In this document: positions 37,401 to 48,881 of the stretch, one piece after another
Position numbering within the stretch: the stretch's first letter is position 1
Layout: each line of letters begins with the position of its first letter
Assembly: GCF_036320965.1 (NCBI RefSeq)
Contig: NC_092264.1
Location: 13,118,394 to 13,182,393 of the forward strand
Direction: 5' to 3'
Source: Panulirus ornatus
Lineage: Eukaryota; Arthropoda; Malacostraca; Decapoda; Palinuridae
DNA: 64,000 nt
The notes under the pieces: generated by a model
Databases searched by the model: none
Told to the model about the DNA's origin: nothing
What the model saw: only the letters and a program-made list of their open reading frames with translations
Made by a program: the position numbers and the translations under genes

Positions 37401-40400
37401 GGCAGAAGGCGGTTCAAATAGGAGGACATAATGTATGGTTGCTGCGATGAAGTACACGGCTGACGTCATCTGATAGGTGGGGTTTGGCATTGACCGACCA
37501 ATCATTCATTCATCAGATAACTTGTGGGTTCAGAGCCCCGCTCTTTTCAAAACATCGCCCGGGAGCTCAGAGAAGCAACCTTACCTTATGATGTCCTGTT
37601 TTGTTCTTCTTCCGTTCACTGTGGCCTTTCTTGGCCTTGTTGGCTTATTCATGTGAATGTCGACTCTTTAATAAGCTCGGACAACAGCTGAAATGAGACT
37701 CTGGCCAGAAGACGGTGCAAACAGGAGAACATAAGTTTGGTTGCTGCGTTGAAGTACACGGCTGACGTCATCTGATAGGTGGGGTTTGGCATTGACCGAC
37801 CAATCATTCATTCATCAGATAACTTGTGGGTTCAGAGCCCCGCTCTTTTCAAAACATCACCCGGGAGCTCAGAGAAGTAACCTTACTTTATGATTTCCTG
37901 TTTGGTTCTTCTTCCGTTCACGGTGGCCTTTCTTGGCCTTGTAGGCTTATTCATGTGAATGTCGACTCTTTAATAAGCTCGGACAACAGCTGAAATGCGA
38001 CTCTGGGTGGAAGACGGTCCAAAAAGGAGAACATAAGGTAGATTTGGTGTTTTGATGTACCCGGATGACGTCATTTCATAGATGAGGCTTGGAACTTACC
38101 GACCAATCATTGATCAGACAATTTGTGTGTTCAGAGCCCCGCTCTTCTCCTGACTGCACCCGGGAGCTCAGAGTAGCAACCCTACCTTATGATGTCCTGT
38201 TTGGTTCCTCTTCTCCTCACGTCGCCTTTCTTGGCCTCGGTAGCTCATTCATGTGAATGTTGACTCTTTAATAAGCTCGATCAACTGTTGAAATGCGACT
38301 CTGGGTGGAAGACAGTCCAAATAGGAGAACATAAGGTAGAGTTCCTGCGTTAAAGTAGCCGGATGTCGTAGTCTGATGGGTTGGGCTTGGACATGACCAA
38401 TCATTGGTCAGATGGTTTATAGGAAAAAAATCCCGCCCTTCTCATGACGTCACTCGGGCAACTGAGAGTAGCAACCCTACCTTATGTGTTCCTATTTTGT
38501 TTGTCTTCCCCTCACGTCGCCTTTATTTACCTCGCTTGCTTATTCATGTGAATGTTGACTCTTTAATATAAAAAGCTCGGTCAACTGCTGAAATGCGACT
38601 ATTGTCGGAAGACGGTGCAAATAGGAGAACATAAGGTAGGGTTACTGCTTTGAAGTAGTCGGAAGACTTCATGTGATACGTGGGGTTTGGGAATAACCGA
38701 CCAATCATTGATGAGAAAATTTGTGGGTTCAGAGCCCCGCCCTTCTCATGACATCACCCGGGAGCTAAGAGAAGCAACCCTACCTTATGATGTGCTGTTT
38801 GGTTTCTCTTCTGCTCACGGTGGCCTTTATTGGCCTCTTTGGCTCATTCATGTGAATGTCGACTCTTTAATGAGCTCGGTCAACTGTTGCAATGCGACTA
38901 TGGGCGGAAGACGGTTCAAAAAGGAGATCATAAGGTAGATTTGGTGGGTTGATGTACCCGGATGACGTCATTTGATAGGTAGGGCTTGTAACTTACCGAC
39001 CAATCATTGATCAGATAATTTGTGGGTTCAGAGCCCCGCTCTTCTCATGACGTCACCCGGGAGCTCGGGCAACTGCTGAAATTGCTGAAATGCAACTCCT
39101 GGCAGAAGGCGGTTCAAATAGGAGGACATAATGTATGGTTGCTGCGTTGAAGTACATGGCTGACGTCATCTGATAGGTGGGGTTTGGCATTCATCGACCA
39201 ATCATTCATTCATCAGATAACTTATGGGTTCAGAGCCCCGCTCTTTTCAAAACATCACCCGGGAGCTCAGAGAAGCAACCTTACCTTATGATGTCCTGTT
39301 TGGTTCTTCTTCCGTTCATGGTGGCCTTTCTTGGCCTTGTTGGCTTCTTCATGTGAATGTCGACTCTAATAAGCTCGGACAACAGCTGAAATGCGACTCT
39401 GGGTGCAAGACGGTCCAAAAAGGAGAACATAAGGTAGATTTGGTGTGTTGATGTACCCGGATGACGTTATTTGATAGATGAGGCTTGGAACTTACCGACC
39501 ACTCATTGATCAGACAATTTGTGTGTTCAGAGCCCCGCTCTTCTCCTGACTGCACCCGGGAGCTCAGAGTAGCAACCCTACCTTATGATGTCCTGTTTGG
39601 TTCCTCTTCCCCTCACGTCGCCTTTTTTGGCCTCGGTAGCTCATTCATGTGAATGTTGACTTTTTAATAAGCTCGATCAACTGTTGAAATGCGACTCTGG
39701 GTGGAAGACGGTCCAAATAGGAGAACATAAGGTAGAGTTCCTGCGTTAAAGTAGCCGGATGACGTCGTCTGATGGGTTGGGCTTGGACATGACCAATCAT
39801 TGGTCAGATGGTTTATAGGAAAAAAATCCCGCCCTTCTCATGACGTCACTCGGGCAACTCAGAGTAGCAACCCTACCTTATGTGTTCCTATTTTGTTTGT
39901 CTTCCCCTCACGTCGCCTTTATTTGCCTCGCTTGCTTATTCATGTGAATGTTGACTCTTTAATATAAAAAGCTCGGTCAAATGCTGAAATGCGACTATGG
40001 TCGGAAGACGGTCCAAATAGGAGAACATAAGGTAGGGTTACTGCTTTGAAGTAGTCGGAAGACGTCATGTGATACGTGGGGTTTGGGAATAACCGACCAA
40101 TCATTGATGAGAAAATTTGTGGGTTCAGAGCCCCGCCCTTCTCATGACATCACCCGGGAGCTCAGAGAAGCAACCCTACCTTATGATGTGCTGTTTGGTT
40201 TCTCTTCTGGTCACGGTGGCCTTTATTGGCCTCTTTGGCTCATTCATGTGAATGTCGACTCTTTAATAAGCTCGGTCAACTGTTGCAATGCGACTATGGG
40301 CGGAAGATGGTCCAAAAAGGAGAACGTAAGGTAGATTTAGTGTGTTGATGTACCCGGATGACGTTATTTAATAGATGGGGCTTGGAACTTACCTACCAAT

Positions 40401-43274
40401 CATTGATCAGACAATTTGTGTGTTCAGAGCCCCGCTCTTCTCCTGACTGCACCCGGGAGCTCAGAGTAGCAACCCTATCTTATGATGTCCTGTTTGGTTC
40501 CTCTTCCCCTCACGTCGCCTTTCTTCGCCTCGGTAGCTCATTCATGTGAATGTTGACTCTTTAATAAGCTCGATCAACTGTTGAAATGCGACTCTGGACT
40601 TAAGCTTGCCCAAATAGGAGAACATAAGGTAGAGTTCCTGCGTTAAAGTAGCCGGATGACGTCGTCTGATGGGTTGGGCTTGGACATGACCAATCATTGG
40701 TTAGATAGATAGATGGTTCATAGGAAAAAAATCCCGCCCTTCTCATGACGTCACTCGGGCAACTGAGAGTAGCAACCCTACCTTATGTGTTCCTATTTGG
40801 TTTGGCTTCCCCTCACGTCGCCTTTATTTGCCTCGCTTGCTTATTCATGTGAATGTTGACTCTTTAATATAATAAGCTCGGTCAGCTGCTGAAATGCGAC
40901 TATGGTCGGAAGACGGTCCAAATAGGAGAACATAAGGTAGGGTTGCTGCTTTGAAGTAGTCGTAAGACGTCATCTGATACGTGGGGTTTGGTAATAACCG
41001 ACCAATCATTGATGAGAAAATTTGTGGGTTCAGAGCCCCGTCCTTCTCATGACATCACCCGGGAGCTCAGAGAAGCAACCCTACCTTATGATGTGCTGTT
41101 TGGTTTCTCTTCTTTTCACGGTGGCCTCTATTGACCTCTTTGGCTCATTCATGTGAATGTCGACTCTTTAATAAGCTCGGTCAACTGTTGCAATGCGACT
41201 ATGGGCGGAAGACGGTCCAAAAAGGAGAACATAAGGTAGATTTGGTGTGTTGATGTACCCGGATGACATCATTTGATAGATGGGGCTTGGAACTTACTGA
41301 CCAATCATTGATCAGGTGATTTGTGTGTTCAGAGCCCCGCTCTTCTCATGACGTCACCCGAGAGCTCAGAGTAGCAACGCAACACTATGATGTCCTGTTT
41401 GGTTTCTCTTCCCCTCAGGTCGCCTTTCTTGGCCTCGCTGGCTCATTCATGTGAATGTCGACTCTTTAGTAAGCTCGGTGAACTGCTCAATGCGACTATG
41501 GGCGGAAGACGGTCCAAAGAGGAGAACATGAGGTAGATTTGGTGTGTTGATGTACCCGGATGACGTCATTTGATAGGTAGGACTTGTAACTTACCGACCA
41601 ATCATTGATCAGATAATTTGTGGGTTCAGAGCCCCGCTCTTCTCATGACGTCACCCGGGAGCTCGGGCAACTGCTGAAATTGCTGAAATGCAACTCCTGG
41701 CAGAAGGCGGTTCAAATAGGGACATAATGTATGGTTGCTGCGATGAAGTACACGGCTGACGTCATCTGATAGGTGGGGTTTGGCATTGACCGACCAATCA
41801 TTCATTCATCAGATAACTTGTGGGTTCAGAGCCCCGCTCTTTTCAAAACATCGCCCGGGAGCTCAGAGAAGCAACCTTACCTTATGATGTCCTGTTTTGT
41901 TCTTCTTCCGTTCACGGTGGCCTTTCTTGGCCTTGTTGGCTTATTCATGTGAATGTCGACTCTTTAATAAGCTCGGACAACAGCTGAAATGAGACTCTGG
42001 CCAGAAGACGGTGCAAACAGGAGAACATAAGTTTGGTTGCTGCGTTGAAGTACACGGCTGACGTCATCTGATAGGTGGGGTTTGGCATTGACCGACCAAT
42101 CATTCATTCATCAGATAACTTGTGGGTTCAGAGCCCCGCTCTTTTCAAAACATCACCCGGGAGCTCAGAGAAGCAACCTTACCTTATGATTTCCTGTTTG
42201 GTTCTTCTTCCGTTCACGGTGGCCTTTCTTGGCCTTGTAGGCTTATTCATGTGAATGTCGACTCTTTAATAAGCTCGGACAACAGCTGAAATGCGACTCT
42301 GGGTGGAAGACGGTCCAAAAAGGAGAACATAAGGTAGATTTGGTGTGTTGATGTACCCGGATGACGTCATTTGATAGATGAGGCTTGGAACTTACCGACC
42401 AATCATTGATCAGACAATTTGTGTGTTCAGAGCCCCGCTCTTCTCCTGACTGCACCCGGGAGCTCAGAGTAGCAACCCTACCTTATGATGTCCTGTTTGG
42501 TTCCTCTTCCCTCACGTCGCCTTTCTTGGCCTCGGTAGCTCATTCATGTGAATGTTGACTTTTTAATAATCTCGATCAACTGTTGAAATGCGACTCTGGG
42601 TGGAAGACGGTCCAAATAGGAGAACATAAGGTAGAGTTCCTGCGTTAAAGTAGCCGGATGACGTCGTCTGATGGGTTGGGCTTGGACATGACCAATCATT
42701 GGTCAGATGGTTTATAGGAAAAAAATCCCGCCCTTCTCATGACGTCACTCGGGCAACTCAGAGTAGCAACCCTACCTTATGTGTTCCTATTTTGTTTCTC
42801 TTCCCCTCACGTCGCCTTTATTTGCCTCGCTTGCTTATTCATGTGAATGTTGACTCTTTAATATAAAAAGCTCGGTCAACTGCTGAAATGCGACTATGGT
42901 CGGAAGACGGTCCAAATAGGAGAACATAAGGTAGGGTTACTGCTTTGACGTAGTCGGAAGACGTCATGTGATACGTGGGGTTTGGGAATAACCGACCAAT
43001 CATTGATGAGAAAATTTGTGGGTTCAGAGCCCCGCCCTTCTCATGACATCACCCGGGAGCTCAGAGAAGCAACCCTACCTTATGATGTGCTGTTTGGTTT
43101 CTCTTCTGGTCACGGTGGCCTTTATTGGCCTCTTTGGCTCATTCATGTGAATGTCGACTCTTTAATAAGCTCGGTCAACTGTTGCAATGCGACTATGGGC
43201 GGAAGACGGTCCAAAAAGGAGAACGTAAGGTAGATTTGGTGTGTTGATGTACCCGGATGACGTTATTTAATAGA

Positions 43275-46200
43275 TGGGGCTTGGAACTTACTGACCATCA
43301 TTGATCAGGTGATTTGTGTGTTCATGAGCCCCGCTCTTCTCATGACGTCACCGAGAGCTCAGAGTAGCAACGCAACACCTAGATGTCCTGTTTGGGTTTC
43401 TTTCCCCTCAGGTCGCCCTTTTTGGCCTCGCTGGCTCATTCATGTGAATGTCGACTCTTTAAAAGCCTCGGTGAACGTCGCAATGCGACTATGGGCGGAA
43501 GACGGTCCAAAAAGGAGAACATAGTAGATTTGATGTGTATCAACACACCAAAATCTACCTCATGTACGGTGGACGTCATTTGATAGGTAGGACTTGTAAC
43601 TTAACCGACCAATCATTGATCATGATAATTTGTGGGTTCAGAGCCCCCTTTCTCATGACGTCACCCGGGAGCTCGGGCAACTGCAGAAATTTGCTGAATG
43701 CAACTTCCTGGCAGAAGCGGTTCAAATAGGAGGGACATAATGTATGGTTGCTGCGATTGAATTACACGGTGACGTCATGATAGGTGGGGTTTGCATTGAC
43801 CGACCATCATTCATTATCACGATAACTTGTGGGTTCAGAGCCCCGCTCTTTTCAAAACATCGCCCGGGAGCTCAGAGAAGAACCTTACTTATGATGTCCT
43901 GTTTTGTTCTTCTTCGTTCACGGTGGCCTTTCTTGGCCTTGTTGGCTTATTCATGTGAATGTCGATCTTTAATAAGCTCGGACAACAGCTGAAATGAGAC
44001 TCTGGCCAGAAGACGGTTGCAAACAGGAGAACTAAGTTGGTTGCTGCGTTGAAGTACACGCTGACGTCATCTGATAGGTGGGGTTTGCATTGACCGACAA
44101 TCATTCATTCATTCAGATAACTTGTGGGTTAGAGCCCCGCTCTTTTCAAAACATCACACGGGAGCTCAGAGAAGCAACCTTAATTTATGATTTCCTGTTT
44201 GGTTTCTTCTTCCGTTCACGGGGCCTTTCTTGGCCCTAGTAGGCTTATTCATGTGAATGTCGACTCTTTAATAAGCTCGGACAACAGCTGAAATGCGACT
44301 CTGGGTGGGAGACGGTCCAAAAAAGGAGAACATAAGGTAGATTTGGTGTTTTGATGTACCCGGATGACGTCATTTCAAGATGAGGTTTTGGGAACTTACC
44401 GACCAATCATTGATCAGACAATTTGTATGTTCAGAGCCCGCTCTTCTCCTGCTGCACCGGAGTCAGAGTAGCAACCCTACCTTATGATTCCTGTTTGGTT
44501 CCTCTTCTCCTCACGTCGCCTTTCTTGGCCTCGGTAGCTCATTCTATGTGAAAGTTAATCTCTTAATAAGCTCGATCAACTGTTGAAATGCGACCTGGGT
44601 GGAAGACAGTCCAAATAGGAGAACATAAGGTAGAGTTCCTGCGTTAAAGTAGCCGGATGTCGTAGTCTGATGGGTTGGGCTTGGAAATGACCAATTCATT
44701 GGTCAGATGGTTTTAGGAAAAAAATCCGCCCTTCTCATGACGTCAACTCGGCAACTGAGAGTAGCAACACTACCTTATGTGTTCCTATTTTGTTTGTCTT
44801 CCCCTCACGTCGCCTTTATTTACCTCGCTTGCTTATCATGTGATGTTGACTCTTTAATATAAAAAGTCGAGTCAACTGCTGAAATGCGACTATTGTCGGA
44901 AGACGGTGCAATAGGAGAACATAAGGTAGGGTTATGCTTTGACGTAGTCGGAAGACGTTCTGTGATACGTGGGGTTTGGGAATAACCGACCAATCCATTG
45001 ATGAGAAAATTTGTGGTTCAGACGCCCCGCCCTTCTCATGACATATCACCCGGGAGCTCAGAGAAGCAACCCTACCTTATGATGTGCTGTTTGGTTTCTC
45101 ATTCTGGTCTCGGTGGCCTTTATTGGCCTCTTTGGCTCATTCATGTTGAATGTCGACTCTTTAATAAGCTCGGTCAACTGTTGCAATGCGACTATGGGCG
45201 GAATGACGGTCCAAAAGGAGAACGTAAGAGATTTGGTGTTTTGATGTACCGGATGACGTTATTTATAGAGGGGCTTGGACTTCATACCAATAGTTGATCA
45301 GACAATTTTTTGTGTTCAGAGCCCCGCTCTTCTCCCTGACTGCACCGGAGCTCAGGTAGCACCCTATCTTAGATGTCTGTTTGGTTCTCTTCTCACGTCG
45401 CCTTTCTTCGCTCGGTAGCTCATTCATGGAATGTTGACTCTTGAATAAGCTCGATCAACTGTTGAAATGCGACTCTGGACTTAAGCTTGTCAATGGAGAA
45501 CATAAGGTGAGTTCACGTTAAAGTAGCGGATGACGTTCGGCTGTGGGTTGGGCTGTGACATGACAATCATGGTCAGATAGATAGATGGTTTTATGGAAAA
45601 AAATCCCGCCCTTTCATGACGTCATCGGGCAACTGAGAGTAGCAACCCTACCTTATGTGTTCCTTATTTGGTTTGGCTTCCCCTCACGTCGCTTATTTGC
45701 CTCGCTTGCTATTCATGTGAATGTTGACTCTTTAATATAATAAGCTCGTCAGCTGCTGAAAAAGCGACTATGGTCGGAAGCGGTCCAAATAGAGAACATA
45801 AGGTTGGTTGCTGCTTGAAGTAGCGAGACGTCATTGATACGTGGTTGTTGGGAATAACCGACCAATCATTGATGAGAAAATTTGTGGGTTCAGAGCGCCG
45901 TTCTCCTGACATCACCGGAGCTCAGAGAAGCAACCTACCTTATGATTGCTGTTGGTTTCTCTTTCTTTCACGGTTGGCCTCTATTGGCCTCTTTGGCTCA
46001 TTCATGTGAATGTCGACTCTTTATAAGCTCGGTCAACTGTTGCAATGCGACATGGGCGGAAGACGGTCCAAAAGGAGTAACATAAGGTAGATTTGGTGTG
46101 TTGATGTACCCGGATGTCGTCATTTGATAGATGGGGCTTGGAACTTATGACCAATCATTGATCAGGTGATTTGTGTGTTCAGAGCCCGCTCTTCTCATGA

Positions 46201-48781
46201 CGTCACCCGAGAGCTCAGAGTAGCAACGCAAAAACTATGATGTCCTGTTGGTTTCTTTCCCTCAGGTCGCCTTTCTTGGCCTCGCTGGCTCATCATGTGA
46301 ATGTCGCTCTTAATAAGCTCGGTGAACTGCTGCATGCGACTATGGCGGAAGACGGTCCAAAAAGGAGAACATGAGGTAGATTTGGTTTGTTGATGTACCG
46401 GATGACGTCATTTGATAGGTAGGACTTGTACTTACCGACTAATCATTGATCAGATAATTTGTGGGTTCAGAGCCCCGCTCTTCTCATGACGTCACCCCGG
46501 GAGCTCGGGCAACGCGAAATTGCTGAAATGCAACTCCTGGCGAAGGCGGTTCAAATAGGAGGACATAAGTAGGGGTTGCGGCGAAGTAAAACGCTGACGC
46601 ATCTGATGGGTGGGGTTGGCATTGACCGACCAATCTTTCCCATTCATCAGATAACTTTGGGTTCAGAGCCCCGCCTTTTCAAAACATCGCCCGGGAGCTC
46701 AGAGAAGCAACCTTACCTATGATGTCCTTTTTGTTCTTCTTCCGTTCACGGTGGCCTTTTTGGGCCTTGTTGGCTTATTCATGTGAATGTCGACCTTTAA
46801 TAAGCTCGGACAACAGCTGAAAGGGACTCTGGCCAGAAGACGGTGAAAAACAGGAGAAAATAATTTGGGTGGCTGCGTTGAAGTACACGGCTGACGTCAT
46901 CTGAAGTGGGGTTTGGCATGACCGACCAATATCTCATCAGATAACTTGTGGTTCAGAGCCCCGCTCTTTTCAAACATCACCCGGGAGCTCAGAGAAGCCA
47001 CCTTAATATGTTTTCCTGTTTGGTTCTTCTTCCTTTCCCAAGGGTGGCCTTTTTGGCCTTGTAGCTTATTTCATGTGAATGTCGACTCTTAATAAGCTCG
47101 ACAACGCGAAATGCACCGGGTGAAGACGGTCCAAAAGGAGAACATAAAGGAATTTTGGGGGTTTTTTGAGACCCGATACGCATTTCATAGATAGGCTTGG
47201 AACTACCGACCAACATTGATCAGACAATTTTTTTTCAGACCCCGCTTTTCCCTGAGCCCCCGGGGACCAGAGTACAACCCAAACCTATGTTTTCCTTTTG
47301 TTTCCTTTTCCCCCTCACAATTTCGCCTTTCTTGGCCTCGGTAGCTCATCAGTGAATGTTACTCTTTAATAACCGATCAACTTTTGAAAGCCCGGGGGGA
47401 AACAGTCCAAATAGAGAACTGGGGAATTTCCGCGTTAAAAACCGGGTTTTGATCGGAGGGGTTGGGGGTTTGGGAATGACCAATCTTGGTCAGATTTTTA
47501 AGAAAAAATCCCGCCCTTCTAAAGACGCCACTCGGGAAACTGAATAGCAACCCCCCTTTGGGGTTTCCCCAATTTTGTTTTGGCTTCCCCCAACGCGCCT
47601 TTTATTTCCCGTTTTGCATTCAGGGAAGTTGCCCTTTTTATAAAAAAACCGGTCACGCTGAAATCGACATTGTCGGAAAGGGGGCAAATGAAACAAAAGG
47701 GTAGGGTTACGTTTTTGAAGAAAGCGGAAAATTTCATGGAACGTGGGGTTTGGGAATAACCGACCAATCTTTGAGAGAAAATTTGTGGTTCAGAGCCCCC
47801 CCTTCTCAGACACACCCCGGAGCAAGAGAAGCAACCCTCCCTTATGATGTGCGTTTGGTTTCTCTTCGCCCGGGCCTTTTTTGGCCCTTTTTTGGCTCAT
47901 CGGGAATTCGCTCTTTAATGAGCCGTAAAAAGTTCACATTTGGGGCAAGCGTTTCAAAAAGGGAATCATAAGGTAGATTTGGGGGGTGATTTACCCGATA
48001 CGCTTTGATGGGGGGGCTTAACTTACCGACCAACATGTAAAAAAATTGGGTTCAAGCCCCGCCTCTCAGACGTCCCCCGGACCCGGGGCAAACTGCTAAA
48101 TTGCTGAAATGCAACTCCGGGCAGAAGGGGGGTTCAAATAGGGGACAAATGAGGTTGCGGCTTTTGAAGTACGGGGCTGACGTCTCGTGTGGGGGTTTGG
48201 TTTGATCGACCAACATTCATTCATCAAAATTTGGGGGTTTCAGAGCCCCGTTTTTCAAAACACCCCGGGGACCAGAAAAAAGCAACCTTCCCTTGATTTC
48301 CGTTTGGTTCTTCTTTTCCTTTTCACGGGGGCCTTCTTCCCTTTTTGGTTATTCATTAATGCGATCAATAACTCGGACAACAGCGAAACACTCTGGTGAA
48401 AAGGGGTCCAAAAAGGAGAACAAAGGTTTTTTTTGGTGTTTTGTGTACCCGGATGACGCATTGATAGATGAGGCTGGAATTTTACCGCCCAAAACACGAT
48501 CAAACAATTTGTTTTTCAACCCCGCCTTCCCGACTGAAACCCGGGGGGCCAGAACAACCCTCCCCTTAAGTCCTTTTGGGGTTCCTCCCCTCCTCGCCTT
48601 TCTGGACGGAGCCATTCATGGAAGTTGCCTTTTTAAAATAACTGATCAACTTTTTGAAAGCGACTCTGGGGGGGAAACGGCCCAATAAAACAAAAGGTAG
48701 AGTTCCTGCTTAAAGGGGCCGGAAACGGTCTGATGGTTGGGTGGACATAACCAATCATTGGCAAAAGGTTTTTTAAAAAAG
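43275..48781. repeat. Indel-rich satellite leading into the assembly gap
   Basis: Monomers continue in order (D-E-E-F-A-B-G-A-B-C-D-E-E-F-A-B-D-E-F-A, with an F-to-F step of about 2.8 kb), but single-base insertions and deletions appear every few tens of bases and increase to the right. Beyond about 47.0 kb, runs of G, C, T or A are stretched and neighbouring bases are lost. Private variants (GGATGTCGTAGTCTG near 44657, also near 38363) show that the underlying sequence belongs to the clean array. I read this as low-quality consensus at a contig end. Reading frames here should not be trusted. Confidence 0.85.
43524..43565. repeat. Small inverted insertion / foldback at onset of noisy segment
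   Basis: Bases 43539-43565 are the reverse complement of the ordinary monomer text that runs from ACATGAGGTAGATTT to GGTGTGTTGAT, allowing one extra T. They follow the same text in forward orientation (GTAGATTTGATGTGT, 43524-43538). The two form a hairpin with almost no loop. No other monomer that I read has this arrangement. Confidence 0.85.
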
Positions 48782-48881
48782 NNNNNNNNNNNNNNNNNNN
48801 NNNNNNNNNNNNNNNNNNNNNNNNNNNNNNNNNNNNNNNNNNNNNNNNNNNNNNNNNNNNNNNNNNNNNNNNNNNNNNNNN
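48782..48881. other. Assembly gap, exactly 100 N
   Basis: A run of 100 N separates the noisy end of array 1 from the start of array 2. A round 100 is the usual placeholder for a gap of unknown size, so neither the distance between the arrays nor their relative orientation is shown by this sequence. Open frames that cross it are artefacts. Confidence 0.98.

Larger units (their letters stand above)
32170..43260. repeat. ~7.2-kb HOR: decamer + decamer + pentamer
   Basis: F monomers near 32268, 35161, 38061, 39463 and 42360 mark units of 10, 10, 5 and 10 monomers. Sequence at 33160-36060 returns at 40358-43260 at an offset of 7198 bp with private variants, for example GGTTAGATAGATAGATGG near 33503 and 40700 and the E-type CCTGTTTTGTTCTTC. 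The second round stops near 43.26 kb, where the G monomer changes to C-like text (GGTGATTTGTGTGTTC) and the indel-rich segment begins. Confidence 0.83.
1..48781. repeat. Satellite array 1, ~300-bp monomer in higher-order repeats
   Basis: The whole left three quarters of the window is one head-to-tail array. Anchors of the form TGACGTC followed by TGAT recur at about 25, 329, 629, 827, 1130, 1433, 1728, 2030 and 2324, then on through the array, giving a period near 300 bp with occasional 200-bp steps. Each monomer has the same order of blocks: TGACGTCA, GACCAATCATT, CAGAGCCCCGC, a second TGACGTCA, GAGCTCAGAG, AGCAACCCTACCTTATG, GGCCTTTCTTGGCC, ATTCATGTGAATG, AATAAGCTCGG, GGAAGACGGTCCAAA and ACATAAGGTAG. 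Types are named by the text after the first core: A (GTCTGATGGGTTGGGC), B (GTGGGGTTTGGGAATAACC), C (GATAGATGGGGCTTGG), D (GGTAGGGCTTGTAAC, short), E (GGTTTGGCATTGACC), F (GATGAGGCTTGGAAC), G (GTTATTTAATAGATGG) and H (divergent). Short open frames here (99 codons or fewer) recur only because the monomers recur, lie on both strands, and resemble no protein family I know. Confidence 0.97.

Noticed and set aside
43750..44110. Possible small genes in the noisy segment (frames of 71-82 codons)
   Set aside because: They are the same monomers as elsewhere with frames opened by single-base indels.
1314..46085. Recurrent 60-99 codon frames in array 1 on both strands as a multigene family
   Set aside because: Their conservation equals that of the monomer as a whole, they overlap on opposite strands, each spans monomer boundaries, and none has recognisable protein features.
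47456..47480. G-rich run that could form a G-quadruplex
   Set aside because: It sits in the homopolymer-stretched low-quality segment; the matching clean monomers have only GGGTTGGGC.
1..48781. CENP-B box in the ~300-bp monomer
   Set aside because: I found no match to the TTCG-N4-A-N2-CGGG pattern on either strand of the monomer types, so a centromere role cannot be argued from it.
1..48781. AACCCTA-like text within AGCAACCCTACC as telomere repeat
   Set aside because: It occurs once per arm within a longer conserved block and never in tandem.
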